DNA of 64,000 nt. It comes from Streptomyces tanashiensis (lineage in GTDB: Bacteria > Actinomycetota > Actinomycetes > Streptomycetales > Streptomycetaceae). Positions 17,880-27,054 of the stretch are shown piece by piece; positions within the stretch are counted from its first letter, which is position 1; each line of letters starts with the position of its first letter. Both the position numbers and the translations under genes were made by a program. The notes under the pieces were generated by a model. The model ran no database searches and was not told the origin of the DNA. It worked only from the letters and a program-made list of their open reading frames with translations. The stretch is from contig NZ_BMRZ01000003.1 in the NCBI RefSeq assembly GCF_014648895.1, forward strand, positions 186,001-250,000, in the 5' to 3' direction.

Positions 17880-20501
17880 GTGACCGAGAACACTCAGCAG
17901 CAGACAGCGCCCACCACCGAACTGCCGACCACGTACGCGCCGGCCGAGGTAGAGGGGCCGCTGTACGAGCGCTGGGTAGAGCGCGGGTACTTCGAGGCGG
18001 ACGCGAAGAGCGAGAAGCCGGCGTACACCATCGTCATCCCGCCGCCGAACGTCACCGGCTCCCTCCACCTGGGCCACGCCTTCGAGCACACGCTGATCGA
18101 CGCCCTCACCCGCCGCAAGCGCATGCAGGGCTTCGAGACGCTGTGGCAGCCGGGCATGGACCACGCCGGTATCGCCACCCAGAACGTCGTCGAGCGCGAG
18201 CTCGCCAAGGAGGGCAAGTCCCGCCACGACCTGGGCCGTGAGGCCTTCGTCGAGCGCGTCTGGGAGTGGAAGGCCGAGTCCGGCGGTCAGATCGCCGGCC
18301 AGATGCGGCGCCTCGGCGAGGGTCTGGCGTGGAGCCGGGACCGCTTCACCATGGACGAGGGCCTGTCCCGTGCCGTCCAGACCATCTTCAAGAAGCTCTA
18401 CGACGACGAGCTGATCTACCGGGCCGAGCGCATCATCAACTGGTGCCCGCGCTGCCTCACCGCGATCTCCGACATCGAGGTGGACTACCAGGAGGACGAC
18501 GGCGAGCTCGTCTCCATGACGTACGGAGAGGGCGAGGACACCATCGTCGTCGCCACGACCCGTGCGGAGACGATGCTCGGTGACACCGCCGTCGCCGTCC
18601 ACCCCGACGACGAGCGCTACGCCCACCTGATCGGCAAGCAGATCAAGCTGCCGCTGACGGACCGTACGATCCCGGTCGTCGCCGACACGCACGTCGACCC
18701 GGAGTTCGGCACCGGCGCCGTCAAGGTGACCCCGGCGCACGACCCGAACGACTTCGCGATCGGCCAGCGCCACGACCTCGAGTCCATCGAGGTCCTCGAC
18801 GAGCGCGGTGTGATCACCGTCCACGGCCCCTTCCAGGGCCTGGACCGCTTCGAGGCCCGCTCCGCGATCGTCGCCGCCCTGCGCGCCGAGGGCCGGATCG
18901 TCGCCGAGAAGCGCCCGTACGTCCACTCCGTCGGCCACTGCTCGCGCTGCAAGACGACGCTGGAGCCGCGTCTGTCCATGCAGTGGTGGGTCAAGGTCGA
19001 GACCCTCGCCAAGGCCGCCGGCGACGCCGTCCGTGACGGCCGGGTCAACATCCACCCGGCCGACATGTCGCAGCGCTACTTCGACTGGGTCGACAACCTC
19101 AACGACTGGTGCATCTCGCGTCAGCTGTGGTGGGGCCACCGCATCCCCGTCTGGCACGGTCCGAACGGCGAGCTGGTCTGCGTCGGCCCGGACGAGGAGC
19201 CGCCCACGGGTGAGGGCTGGACCCAGGACACCGACGTCCTCGACACGTGGTTCTCGTCCGGCCTGTGGCCGTTCTCCACGCTCGGCTGGCCGGAGCGGAC
19301 GCCCGACCTGGAGAAGTTCTACCCGAACTCCGTCCTGGTCACCGGCTACGACCTGATGTTCTTCTGGGTCGCCCGCATGATGATGTTCGGCCTGTACGCG
19401 ATGGACGGTCAGCCGCCGTTCCACACGATCGCCTTCCACGGCATGGTCCGCGACGAGTTCGGCAAGAAGATGTCGAAGTCGTTCGGGAACACGGTCAACC
19501 CGCTGGACTGGATGGACAAGTACGGCTCCGACGCCCTGCGGTTCACCCTGGCCAAGGGCGCCAACCCGGGCGTCGACGTCCCGATCGGCGAGGACTGGGT
19601 CCAGGCGTCCCGGAACTTCGCCAACAAGATCTGGAACGCGACCCGCTTCGCGATGATGAACGGCGCCACGATCGAGGGGCCGCTCCCGGACGCCTCCGAG
19701 ATGTCGGCGACCGACCGCTGGATCCTGTCCCGCCTGAACAAGGTCGTCGGCGAGGTGGACGCCTACTACGACGACTACCAGTTCGCCAAGCTCGCCGATG
19801 CCCTCTACCACTTCGCGTGGGACGAGGTCTTCGCCTGGTACGTCGAGCTATCGAAGACCACGTTCTTCGCGGGCGGCGAGGGTGCCAAGGTCTCCGGCCG
19901 GGTTCTCGGCGAGGTCCTGGACGTCATGCTGCGGCTGCTGCACCCGATCGTCCCGTTCGTCACCGACACCCTGTGGACGACGCTCACCGGCGGCGAGTCC
20001 CTCGTGATCGCCGACTGGCCCAAGGACTCCGGTTTCCGCGACGACGCCGCGGAGAAGGAGATCGAGCTCGTCCAGCAGGTCGTCACCGAGGTCCGCCGCT
20101 TCCGCAAGGAGCAGGGGCTCCAGGACGCCCAGAAGGTGCCCGCCCGCCTCACGCTCGACGGCACGGTGCTCGTCGCGCACGAGGCCGCCATCCGCCAGAT
20201 CCTGCGCCTCCAGCCGGAGGGTGAGGGCTTCGCGGCCACCGCCACCCTGCCGGTCGCCGGTGCCGCGGTCGCGCTGGACCTGTCCGGCACGATCGACGTC
20301 GCCGCCGAGCGCAAGCGCCTCGCGAAGGACCTCGCGGCGGCCGAGAAGGAGAAGGCCCAGGCCGAGGCCAAGCTCGGGAACGAGGCCTTCCTGGCCAAGG
20401 CCCCCGACAACGTCGTGGACAAGATCAAGGGCCGCCTCGCCAAGGCGGACGCGGACATCGCCCGCATCCAGGCCCAGCTGGCGACCCTGCCGCAGGCCTA
20501 G
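17880..20501 (+). CDS. valS: Valyl-tRNA synthetase
   Basis: 873 residues, class I aminoacyl-tRNA synthetase charging tRNA-Val. The HIGH-type motif is in [15 protein letters not shown] (about residues 55-69) and KMSKS in [10 protein letters not shown] (about 530). The editing (CP1) domain lies between, with the [17 protein letters not shown] threonine-rich editing site. The anticodon domain and a C-terminal coiled coil ([16 protein letters not shown]) close the protein. Length and order are standard. The GTG at 17880 fits the leaderless promoter. In many streptomycetes folC follows directly; here about 2.9 kb of other genes intervene. Confidence 0.97.
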   Translation: MTENTQQQTAPTTELPTTYAPAEVEGPLYERWVERGYFEADAKSEKPAYTIVIPPPNVTGSLHLGHAFEHTLIDALTRRKRMQGFETLWQPGMDHAGIATQNVVERELAKEGKSRHDLGREAFVERVWEWKAESGGQIAGQMRRLGEGLAWSRDRFTMDEGLSRAVQTIFKKLYDDELIYRAERIINWCPRCLTAISDIEVDYQEDDGELVSMTYGEGEDTIVVATTRAETMLGDTAVAVHPDDERYAHLIGKQIKLPLTDRTIPVVADTHVDPEFGTGAVKVTPAHDPNDFAIGQRHDLESIEVLDERGVITVHGPFQGLDRFEARSAIVAALRAEGRIVAEKRPYVHSVGHCSRCKTTLEPRLSMQWWVKVETLAKAAGDAVRDGRVNIHPADMSQRYFDWVDNLNDWCISRQLWWGHRIPVWHGPNGELVCVGPDEEPPTGEGWTQDTDVLDTWFSSGLWPFSTLGWPERTPDLEKFYPNSVLVTGYDLMFFWVARMMMFGLYAMDGQPPFHTIAFHGMVRDEFGKKMSKSFGNTVNPLDWMDKYGSDALRFTLAKGANPGVDVPIGEDWVQASRNFANKIWNATRFAMMNGATIEGPLPDASEMSATDRWILSRLNKVVGEVDAYYDDYQFAKLADALYHFAWDEVFAWYVELSKTTFFAGGEGAKVSGRVLGEVLDVMLRLLHPIVPFVTDTLWTTLTGGESLVIADWPKDSGFRDDAAEKEIELVQQVVTEVRRFRKEQGLQDAQKVPARLTLDGTVLVAHEAAIRQILRLQPEGEGFAATATLPVAGAAVALDLSGTIDVAAERKRLAKDLAAAEKEKAQAEAKLGNEAFLAKAPDNVVDKIKGRLAKADADIARIQAQLATLPQA

Positions 20502-20512
20502 TACGGCACGAG

Positions 20513-20549
20513 GAGGGGCCCGGAACCGGTACACGGTTCCGGGCCCCTT
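20513..20549 (+). terminator. Terminator of valS
   Basis: Perfect 14-bp arms GGGGCCCGGAACCG and complement around a 5-base loop, followed by TTC, 13 bp after the valS stop codon. Confidence 0.9.
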
Positions 20550-20559
20550 CCCGTACGCC

Positions 20560-21033
20560 TCAGGTCTCCGTCGCGACCGGGCCGACGCCCGCCGTCTCGG
20601 CGTTCCGCCGGGTCCTCGCCCAGCCCGTCCGGCCGCGCAGCAGCCGGACGAAGCCGCGCGCCGAGACGAATGTCGCCCTGGGCCCAGCGGGTGCGCCGGG
20701 TCAGGAAGCGGCTGGTGTACGGCAGGGCCTCCTGGGTGACCCCGGTGTCGGCGACATGGGTGACCCCGTAGCCGGCGAGGCGCATGTGCAGGCCGAGCTC
20801 GTAGTCCTCCAGGAGGGCGTCCCGCTGCCACGGGCGGCGCTCGGCCGCCGCGATCCGGTCGAGCGCGGTGAGCCGGGGGAGAGGCCGGGGCCCTCGGGGA
20901 GCCGCAGGAGCGTGGTGAGGCGGCGGTCGACCCGGGCGACGCGCAGGTCGCGGTCGAGGAGGAGGGCCGCCTGGGGGAGGGCGTCGAGGACGGCGGCGGC
21001 GAAGGACAGCTGCTCCTGGGATGCTCCGTGCAC
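20560..21033 (-). pseudogene. Broken glycosyltransferase-2 remnant with an out-of-frame N-terminal fragment
   Basis: No single frame is intact. A piece in one frame reads DALLEDYELGLHMRL...VTQEALP...RRTRWAQGD, the acceptor-site (ED) and R/QxxRW region of processive GT2 enzymes. The frame then shifts, and the tail continues in another frame as RGFVRLLRGRTGWARTRRNAE before a TGA at 20560-20562, like the usual C-terminus of such enzymes. The N-terminal 21033-20880 part is in yet another frame (LDALPQAALLLDRDLRVARVDR, possibly PAS-like). At least two frame breaks or internal deletions are needed. The transmembrane and DXD portions are missing. It sits in the accessory stretch between valS and the kinase gene. 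Confidence 0.65.
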
Positions 21034-21123
21034 GCCTCCGAGTCAAACAGCAATCGGGACGAAGTGCCCGATGTCACATCAGACGGGACTTCAGGTCTCC
21101 GGCGTCGGGACGAAAGACCCTGG

Positions 21124-22275
21124 ATGATGGAGGGCATGCTCCGCCTCCCCACCGTCCCCGCGCTCCGCCGATGCGTGGACCGGTGGGCGGTCTCGCCCCG
21201 CGCCCTCGACGTCGTCGCCGCGCTCAGCGCGTTCGGCCTGATGGTCCTGGACGTGCCGGGGCTCGCCCGCGCCGACAACTCCCTCACCGGGGTCACCGCG
21301 ACCCTGGTCCTGGCGGCCGGCGCGGCCACGCTCGTGCTGCGGCGCCGGCTGCCCTGGCTGCCGTACGCGGTGGCGCTCGGCCTGATGGGCTGGCTCCACG
21401 AGCTGACCATGATTCAGTTCGCGCTGTACTCGATCGGCCGCTACCGGGGGCGCCGCGCCGCGATCGCCGCGACCCTGCTGTACGTGGGTGTGGCGTACGG
21501 GCTCTTCCTGACGCCCGGTTGGCCCGCCCGGCACGGCGACACGCTCAGCGACTTCCTCAGCCTGGTCGTCCCGATCGGCGTCCTCGCGGCGGGCGTCGGC
21601 ATCGCCGCGTACCGGCAGGACCTCGTCCGCGCCCTGGAGGCGCAGCGCCGCGAGGCCGCGGCCCGGCAGGCCGTGCAGGAGGAGCGGATCTCCGTCGGCC
21701 GGGACGTCCACGACCTGGTCGGCCGCGAGCTGACCGTCCTCGCCGTGCGGGCCGAGGTCCTCGCCGTCCGGGCCAGGGGCGAGGCCCACCAGAAGGACTT
21801 CGAGGAGCTCGCGGACACCGCCCGGCGCGCCCATCTCATGCTCAACGAGACGATCGTGCGCCGCGCCGACCGGGACGCCGCCACGCCCGGCCTCGAAGGG
21901 CTCACGGAGCTCGCGGGGGAGAGCGAACGGATGGGCAGCCCCGTCGAGCTGACGGTCGCCGAGGAGGCCAAGGCGCTGTCCCCGCTCCGGCAGGCCGCCG
22001 TCCACCGGGTCGTCCGGGAGTGCCTGACGAACGCCGCCAAGCACGCGCCCGGCCTTCCGGTGACGGTCGCGATCACGCTGGAGGGCCCCGATCTGCGGAT
22101 CGAGGTGCGCAATCCGCTGCCGAAGAGCCCGCCGGACCCGGCGCCCGTCTCGACCGGCACCGGCCTGTTCTCGATGGAGGAGCGGGTCACCAGCATGGGC
22201 GGCACGCTGAAGGCCCGCCGCGAGGGCGGCACCTACCGGGTGACGGCCCTGCTCCCGACGGGCCTGGGGAACTGA
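21124..22275 (+). CDS. Orphan NarL/DesK-type sensor histidine kinase
   Basis: 383 residues from ATG 21124; ATGs at 21127 and 21136 are alternatives, and none has a good ribosome site. About five hydrophobic segments (residues 20-150) form an N-terminal sensor without a large external domain. They are followed by a short coiled coil and the HisKA_3 dimerization box GRDVHDLVGRELTVL with phosphoacceptor His196. The ATP-binding domain has the N box ECLTNAAKHAPG and the G box GTGLFSMEERVTSMGG. Kinases of this class normally sit beside a LuxR-type response regulator, but neither neighbour is one. The signal is unknown. Confidence 0.88.
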   Translation: MMEGMLRLPTVPALRRCVDRWAVSPRALDVVAALSAFGLMVLDVPGLARADNSLTGVTATLVLAAGAATLVLRRRLPWLPYAVALGLMGWLHELTMIQFALYSIGRYRGRRAAIAATLLYVGVAYGLFLTPGWPARHGDTLSDFLSLVVPIGVLAAGVGIAAYRQDLVRALEAQRREAAARQAVQEERISVGRDVHDLVGRELTVLAVRAEVLAVRARGEAHQKDFEELADTARRAHLMLNETIVRRADRDAATPGLEGLTELAGESERMGSPVELTVAEEAKALSPLRQAAVHRVVRECLTNAAKHAPGLPVTVAITLEGPDLRIEVRNPLPKSPPDPAPVSTGTGLFSMEERVTSMGGTLKARREGGTYRVTALLPTGLGN

Positions 22276-22296
22276 CGGGCCTGGGGAGCTGAGGGG

Positions 22297-23319
22297 CTAG
22301 CGGACCGTCTCCGCCTTGCCCAGCACCCGCTGGAGCCCGTCGAAGTCCTCCACGCACCGGCCCGAGCCGAGCGCCACGCAGTCCAGCGGCTCGTCCGCGA
22401 CGAAGACCGGGATGCCCGTCGCCGAGGCCATCCGCAGGTCCAGGCCGGGCAGCAGCGCCCCGCCGCCGGTCAGGACGATGCCGTGCTCCATCACGTCGCC
22501 GGACAGCTCCGGCGGGCACTCCTCCAGCGTCACCCGCACGGCCGCGATGATCGCCTCCACCGGCTCGTCCAGCGCGTCCCGCACCTCCGGCACCGTCAGC
22601 TCCACCGTCCTCGGCAGCCCGCTGACCTTCTCCCGCCCCCGCACGGTGAACGTCTCCCGCTCCCGTTCCTCGGCGCCCGGCACCGGCCAGGCCGTGCCGA
22701 TGGCGACCTTCACGTCCTCCGCCGTCCGCTCGCCGATGAGCAGCGAGTGCCGCTTGCGGACGTAGTCGGTGACGGCCGCGTCGAGACGGTCGCCGCCGAC
22801 CCGCAGCGACTGGGACGTGACGATCCCGCCGAGCGAGATCACCGCCACCTCGGTCGTACCGCCGCCGATGTCGACGACCATCGAGCCGCGCGGGGAGGAG
22901 ACGGGGAGCCCGGCGCCGATCGCCGCCGCCATCGGCTCCTCGATCAGGTGGACGGCCCGCGCGCCCGCCGAGAGGGAGGCGTGCACGATGGCCCGCCGCT
23001 CGACCTGGGTCACCCCGCTCGGCACGCACACGACCATCCGGGTGCGGGGCCGCCGCCTGCCCGGGACGGCCTTGCGGACGAAGTGCCGGATCATCTCCTC
23101 GGCCGCCTCGTAGTCGCTGATCACACCGTCCCTCAGGGGGCGGATCGCGGTGATCGAACCGGGCGTGCGGCCGATGGTCTCCTTCGCCTCCCTGCCGACC
23201 GCGAGCGCCTGCCGGGAGCCCTCCTGGACCGCCACCACGGACGGTTCGTTGAGCACGATGCCCTGGCCGCGGGCGTAGAGGAGCGTGTTGGCCGTGCCGA
23301 GGTCGATCCCTATGTCCAT
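22297..23319 (-). CDS. Second MreB-family actin homologue (Mbl-like)
   Basis: 340 residues from ATG 23319. Full-length MreB fold: phosphate-1 [17 protein letters not shown], phosphate-2 [19 protein letters not shown], adenosine motif [15 protein letters not shown], and the catalytic Glu region [13 protein letters not shown]. Compared with the MreB at 25973 it lacks the N-terminal MSFIGR membrane-binding segment. It also diverges in the IB/IIB surface (KAVPGRRRPRTR, GTAWPVPGAEERERE) and the C-terminus. It probably forms filaments and may act with the Mre complex or in spore-wall assembly; it could equally be a specialized paralogue. Divergent from folC and convergent with the kinase gene. The symbol is left blank because several Streptomyces paralogues exist. 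Confidence 0.88.
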   Translation of the reverse strand: MDIGIDLGTANTLLYARGQGIVLNEPSVVAVQEGSRQALAVGREAKETIGRTPGSITAIRPLRDGVISDYEAAEEMIRHFVRKAVPGRRRPRTRMVVCVPSGVTQVERRAIVHASLSAGARAVHLIEEPMAAAIGAGLPVSSPRGSMVVDIGGGTTEVAVISLGGIVTSQSLRVGGDRLDAAVTDYVRKRHSLLIGERTAEDVKVAIGTAWPVPGAEERERETFTVRGREKVSGLPRTVELTVPEVRDALDEPVEAIIAAVRVTLEECPPELSGDVMEHGIVLTGGGALLPGLDLRMASATGIPVFVADEPLDCVALGSGRCVEDFDGLQRVLGKAETVR

Positions 23320-23407
23320 GATCGCCAAGTTTGCCGGGCCGGTCCGGCGGACGGTGGACCGAAGGTCCCGAAAGGGGTGGGTCCAATGTCCTGTCGGTAC
23401 CGCTCCG

Positions 23408-23419
23408 TAGACTGGGCCC
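23408..23419 (+). promoter_or_regulatory. folC promoter -10 with leaderless start
   Basis: TAGACT, six bases, then GTG. Same geometry as valS and six other genes in the window. Confidence 0.6.
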
Positions 23420-24919
23420 GTGAGCGAGCCGAGCGACCCGAGTGACCAGTTCGACGACATCGTCGACGCCGAGACAGACCGAGACCCCGACCTCGCGGTG
23501 ATCGAGGCCGGCAGCCGTACCCTGCGCACGCAGGGCGGCCCGCCCCAGGGCGACCCCGTGCCCAGCCGCCCCGAGGACCCCGAGCTGGACAAGGCGCTGC
23601 GCGAGGTCGAGACCGAGCTGTCCACCCGCTGGGGCGAGACCAAGCTGGAGCCCTCCGTCACCCGGATCGCGGCCCTGATGGACGTCCTCGGCGAGCCGCA
23701 GCGCGCCTACCCCTCGATCCACATCACCGGCACCAACGGCAAGACGTCGACGGCCCGCATGATCGAGGCCCTGCTCGGCGCCTTCGAGCTGCGCACCGGG
23801 CGCTACACCTCGCCGCACGTGCAGACCATCACCGAGCGGATCAGCCTGGACGGCGCCCCGATCTCCGCCGAGCGGTTCATCGAGACGTACCAGGACGTCA
23901 AGCCGTACGTGGAGCTGGTCGACGCCCGCGAGGAGTACCGCCTCTCCTTCTTCGAGGTCCTCACCGGCATGGCGTACGCGGCCTTCGCGGACGCCCCGGT
24001 CGACGCGGCCGTCGTCGAGGTCGGCATGGGCGGCACCTGGGACGCGACGAACGTCATCGACGCCTCCGTCGCCGTCGTCACCCCCATCGACCTCGACCAC
24101 ACCGACCGGCTCGGCGGGACGACCGCCGAGATCGCGGCCGAGAAGTCCGGGATCATCAAGCAGGGCGCGACCGTCATCCTGGCCCAGCAGCCGGTGGACG
24201 CGGCCCAGGTCCTGCTGAAGAAGGCCGTCGAGGCGGACGCCACCGTCGCCCGCGAGGGCATGGAGTTCGGCATCGTCTCCCGCGAGGTCGCGGTCGGCGG
24301 GCAGCTCCTCACCCTGCGCGGCCTCGGCGGCGAGTACGACAACGTCTACCTGCCGCTGCACGGCGCCTACCAGGCGCACAACGCCGCGGTGGCGCTCGCG
24401 GCGGTCGAGGCCTTCTTCGGGATCGGCGCCGAGCACGCCAGGACCCTGGACATCGACACCGTCCGCCGGGCCTTCGCCCAGGTGGCCTCGCCGGGCCGCC
24501 TGGAGATCGTCCGCTCCTCGCCGACCGTCCTCCTGGACGCTGCGCACAACCCGCACGGCGCGCGGGCGACGGCGGAGGGCATCAGCGAGGCCTTCGGCTT
24601 CTCCCGGCTCATCGGTGTGGTCTCCACAAGCGGGGACAAGGACGCCAAGGGTCTCCTGGAGGCCTTCGAGCCGATCTTCGCGGAGGTCGTGATCACGGCG
24701 AACTCCAACCCGCGGGCCACCGACGTGGACGCGCTCGCCGCGATCGCCGTCGAGGTCTTCGGCGAGGACCGGGTCGTCGTGGAGCCGCGGCTGCCGGACG
24801 CCATCGAGGCGGCCATCACCCTCGCGGAGGAAGAGGCCGAGTACGGCGGCGCGGGTGTCCTCGTGACCGGTTCGATCTTCACGGTCGGCGACGCCCGGCT
24901 GCTGCTGCGGAGGGGCTGA
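23420..24919 (+). CDS. folC: Folylpolyglutamate synthase / dihydrofolate synthase
   Basis: 499 residues; adds glutamate to dihydropteroate and folates, cytoplasmic, Mur-ligase superfamily. The ATP loop is HITGTNGKTSTARMIEA (about residue 110), the omega-loop region TSPHVQTITERISLDG, and the carbamylated-Lys/Mg region is AEKSGIIKQGATV. The C-terminal domain holds LLDAAHNPHGA. The N-terminal 75 residues are acidic, rich in Asp/Pro, and absent from E. coli FolC, a common Streptomyces extension. The GTG at 23420 is set by the promoter spacing. Followed by DUF4233 and ndk in the usual actinobacterial order. Confidence 0.96.
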   Translation: MSEPSDPSDQFDDIVDAETDRDPDLAVIEAGSRTLRTQGGPPQGDPVPSRPEDPELDKALREVETELSTRWGETKLEPSVTRIAALMDVLGEPQRAYPSIHITGTNGKTSTARMIEALLGAFELRTGRYTSPHVQTITERISLDGAPISAERFIETYQDVKPYVELVDAREEYRLSFFEVLTGMAYAAFADAPVDAAVVEVGMGGTWDATNVIDASVAVVTPIDLDHTDRLGGTTAEIAAEKSGIIKQGATVILAQQPVDAAQVLLKKAVEADATVAREGMEFGIVSREVAVGGQLLTLRGLGGEYDNVYLPLHGAYQAHNAAVALAAVEAFFGIGAEHARTLDIDTVRRAFAQVASPGRLEIVRSSPTVLLDAAHNPHGARATAEGISEAFGFSRLIGVVSTSGDKDAKGLLEAFEPIFAEVVITANSNPRATDVDALAAIAVEVFGEDRVVVEPRLPDAIEAAITLAEEEAEYGGAGVLVTGSIFTVGDARLLLRRG

Positions 24920-24924
24920 ATCCG

Positions 24925-25281
24925 ATGCGTACGCTCTGTTCCTCGACGCTCATCGGCGAGTTCTTCGTGATCGGCTTCGCCGGTCTCGTCGCCATGAAGG
25001 ACGACAGCCTCGCGACGTCCACCGTGTGGTGGGTCTGCGGCGTGGCCATGGTCTTCTCGGTGCTGCTGTGCGGCATGGTCACCCGCCCGGGCGGGGTGCA
25101 GCTCGGCTGGGCCCTGCAGGTCGGACTGATCCTCAGCGGCTTCTTCGTCCCCACCATGTTCTTCCTGGGCGCGGTCTTCGCCGCCCTGTGGTGGGCCTCG
25201 GTGCACTACGGGCGAAGGATCGACGAGGTGAAGGCCCGCTGGGCCGCGGCGCAGGCCTCGGCAGGGCCTGACGCTGCGTAA
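24925..25281 (+). CDS. DUF4233 membrane protein
   Basis: 118 residues, four hydrophobic segments (about 5-24, 33-50, 62-78 and 82-98) and a short basic/Ala-rich cytoplasmic tail. The location five bases after folC and just before ndk, plus the sequence pattern RTLCSSTLIGEFFVIGFAGL and MVTRPGGVQLGWALQ, match the DUF4233 family of actinobacteria. Function unknown; co-transcription with folC is likely from the tight spacing. Confidence 0.85.
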   Translation: MRTLCSSTLIGEFFVIGFAGLVAMKDDSLATSTVWWVCGVAMVFSVLLCGMVTRPGGVQLGWALQVGLILSGFFVPTMFFLGAVFAALWWASVHYGRRIDEVKARWAAAQASAGPDAA

Positions 25282-25347
25282 TCGAGGGGCGTGCGGGCCC
25301 TGTAGCCTCGGAGGTCCCGCACACCGCTTTTCCGAAGGAGTTCCCCC

Positions 25348-25761
25348 GTGAGCCAGCGATCGCTCGTCCTGCTCAAGCCCGACGCCGTCCGCCGTGGTCT
25401 GATCGGCGAGATCATCGGCCGCATCGAGCGCAAGGCCGGCTGGGCCATCACGGCCCTGGAGCTGCGCGAGCTGGACCAGGACACGCTGGAGCAGCACTAC
25501 GGCGAGCACAAGGGCAAGCCCTTCTACGAGCCGCTCATGGGCTTCATGCAGTCCGGCCCGGTCGTCGCCCTCGTCGTCGAGGGCGAGCGGGTCATCGAGG
25601 GCCTGCGGACGCTCGCCGGCCCGACCGACCCGATCGCCGCCGCGCCGGGCTCCATCCGTGGCGACTTCGGCACCATCGTCCGGGAGAACCTGATCCACGC
25701 CTCGGACTCGGAGGAGTCGGCGGCGCGCGAGCTGAAGATCTTCTTCCCGGGTCTCGTCTGA
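25348..25761 (+). CDS. ndk: Nucleoside diphosphate kinase
   Basis: 137 residues; transfers gamma-phosphate between nucleoside di- and triphosphates to balance NTP pools. Starts at GTG 25348 with GAAGGAG 10 bases upstream. The N-terminus SQRSLVLLKPDAVRRGLIGEI and the active-site block RENLIHASDSEESA, containing the phosphorylated His, are intact. In the usual NIHGSDS motif Gly is replaced by Ala (IHASDS), as in other actinobacteria. A -10-like TAGCCT at about 25301 implies its own promoter and a leader of about 40 nt. Confidence 0.97.
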   Translation: MSQRSLVLLKPDAVRRGLIGEIIGRIERKAGWAITALELRELDQDTLEQHYGEHKGKPFYEPLMGFMQSGPVVALVVEGERVIEGLRTLAGPTDPIAAAPGSIRGDFGTIVRENLIHASDSEESAARELKIFFPGLV

Positions 25762-25790
25762 CGCGACGTCAGCCAAACGCATCACCCTGT

Positions 25791-25819
25791 GGGGCGACCG
25801 AAGGAATTTCGGTCGCCCC
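25791..25819 (+). terminator. Terminator of ndk
   Basis: Perfect 12-bp arms GGGGCGACCGAA / TTCGGTCGCCCC with a 5-base loop, 30 bp after ndk and before the mreB leader. Confidence 0.85.
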
Positions 25820-25972
25820 CAGGCATATGAACGCCAATCCCGGGAACGGATCGCCGCGTCCTGCCGTCACCAGTACTGAGGTGGACCAACGCGCGCCATT
25901 CACGCGGGCGGCACTACGATGGAAAACTCCACGCCGCACCACTCTCAGCCATGGGAAATCAAGGGGAACACA

Positions 25973-26992
25973 ATGTCGTTCATCGGCCGTGACATGGCTG
26001 TCGACCTCGGGACCGCCAACACGCTGGTGTACGTCAGGGGTCGAGGCATCGTTCTGAACGAGCCGTCAGTCGTCGCCATCAACACCAACACCGGGGGCAT
26101 CCTCGCGGTCGGCGCCGAGGCGAAGAAGATGATCGGCCGGACCCCCGGCAACATCGTCGCCGTGCGCCCGCTCAAGGACGGTGTGATCGCCGACTTCGAG
26201 ATCACCGAGCGGATGCTCCGCTACTTCATCCTCAAGATCCACAAGCGCCGCTACCTGGCCCGCCCCCGCGTCGTCGTCTGCGTGCCCTCCGGCATCACCG
26301 GAGTGGAGCGCCGCGCCGTGATCGAGGCGTCGACCCAGGCCGGCGCCCGCCAGGTGCACATCATCGAGGAGCCCATGGCGGCGGCCATCGGCTCGGGCCT
26401 CCCCGTCCACGAGGCCACCGGAAACATGGTCGTCGACATCGGCGGCGGCACCACCGAGGTCGCCGTCATCTCCCTCGGCGGAATCGTCACGGCACAGTCC
26501 ATCCGGGTCGCCGGCGACGAGCTGGACAACGCGATCATCCAGCACATCAAGAAGGAGTACTCGCTCCTCCTCGGTGAGCGCACCGCCGAACAGATCAAGA
26601 TCACCATCGGCTCCGCGTACGACCTCGACAAGGACGAGCACACCGAGATCCGCGGTCGCGACCTCGTCTCCGGTCTGCCCAAGACCGTCGTCATCTCCGC
26701 CGCCGAGGTCCGCAAGGCCATCGAGGAGCCGGTCAACGCGATCGTCGACGCCGTGAAGACCACCCTCGACAAGTGCCCGCCGGAGCTCTCCGGTGACGTC
26801 ATGGACCGCGGCATCGTTCTCACGGGTGGCGGCGCCCTGCTCCGCGGCCTCGACGAGCGCCTCCGGCGCGAGACCGGCATGCCGATCCACATCGCCGAGG
26901 ACCCGCTGGACTCGGTGGCGCTCGGCTCCGGCAAGTGCGTGGAGGAGTTCGAGGCCCTCCAGCAGGTCCTCGACGCTCAGCCGCGCCGCTAG
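25973..26992 (+). CDS. mreB: MreB, bacterial actin of the elongation/spore-wall machinery
   Basis: 339 residues from ATG 25973, preceded by AAGGGGAACAC; an in-frame ATG at 25919 would add 18 non-conserved residues. Actin fold: [18 protein letters not shown] (membrane-binding hook and phosphate-1), [19 protein letters not shown] (phosphate-2), [15 protein letters not shown] (adenosine), [13 protein letters not shown] (catalytic Glu region). In Streptomyces MreB is needed for spore-wall integrity rather than for vegetative tip growth (family knowledge). First gene of mreB-mreC-mreD-pbp2-rodA; the likely promoter is TACGAT near 25915. Confidence 0.97.
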   Translation: MSFIGRDMAVDLGTANTLVYVRGRGIVLNEPSVVAINTNTGGILAVGAEAKKMIGRTPGNIVAVRPLKDGVIADFEITERMLRYFILKIHKRRYLARPRVVVCVPSGITGVERRAVIEASTQAGARQVHIIEEPMAAAIGSGLPVHEATGNMVVDIGGGTTEVAVISLGGIVTAQSIRVAGDELDNAIIQHIKKEYSLLLGERTAEQIKITIGSAYDLDKDEHTEIRGRDLVSGLPKTVVISAAEVRKAIEEPVNAIVDAVKTTLDKCPPELSGDVMDRGIVLTGGGALLRGLDERLRRETGMPIHIAEDPLDSVALGSGKCVEEFEALQQVLDAQPRR

Positions 26993-27054
26993 CGACGACG
27001 TTTCAACCGAAAAGCCGAACAACCGAACCACGAGGAAAGGCACGGCCGCCGCAC

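Noticed and set aside
25919..25972. Longer MreB beginning [11 protein letters not shown]
   Set aside because: Extension is non-conserved and starts next to the probable -10 TACGAT; the ATG at 25973 has a good ribosome site and gives the family N-terminus.
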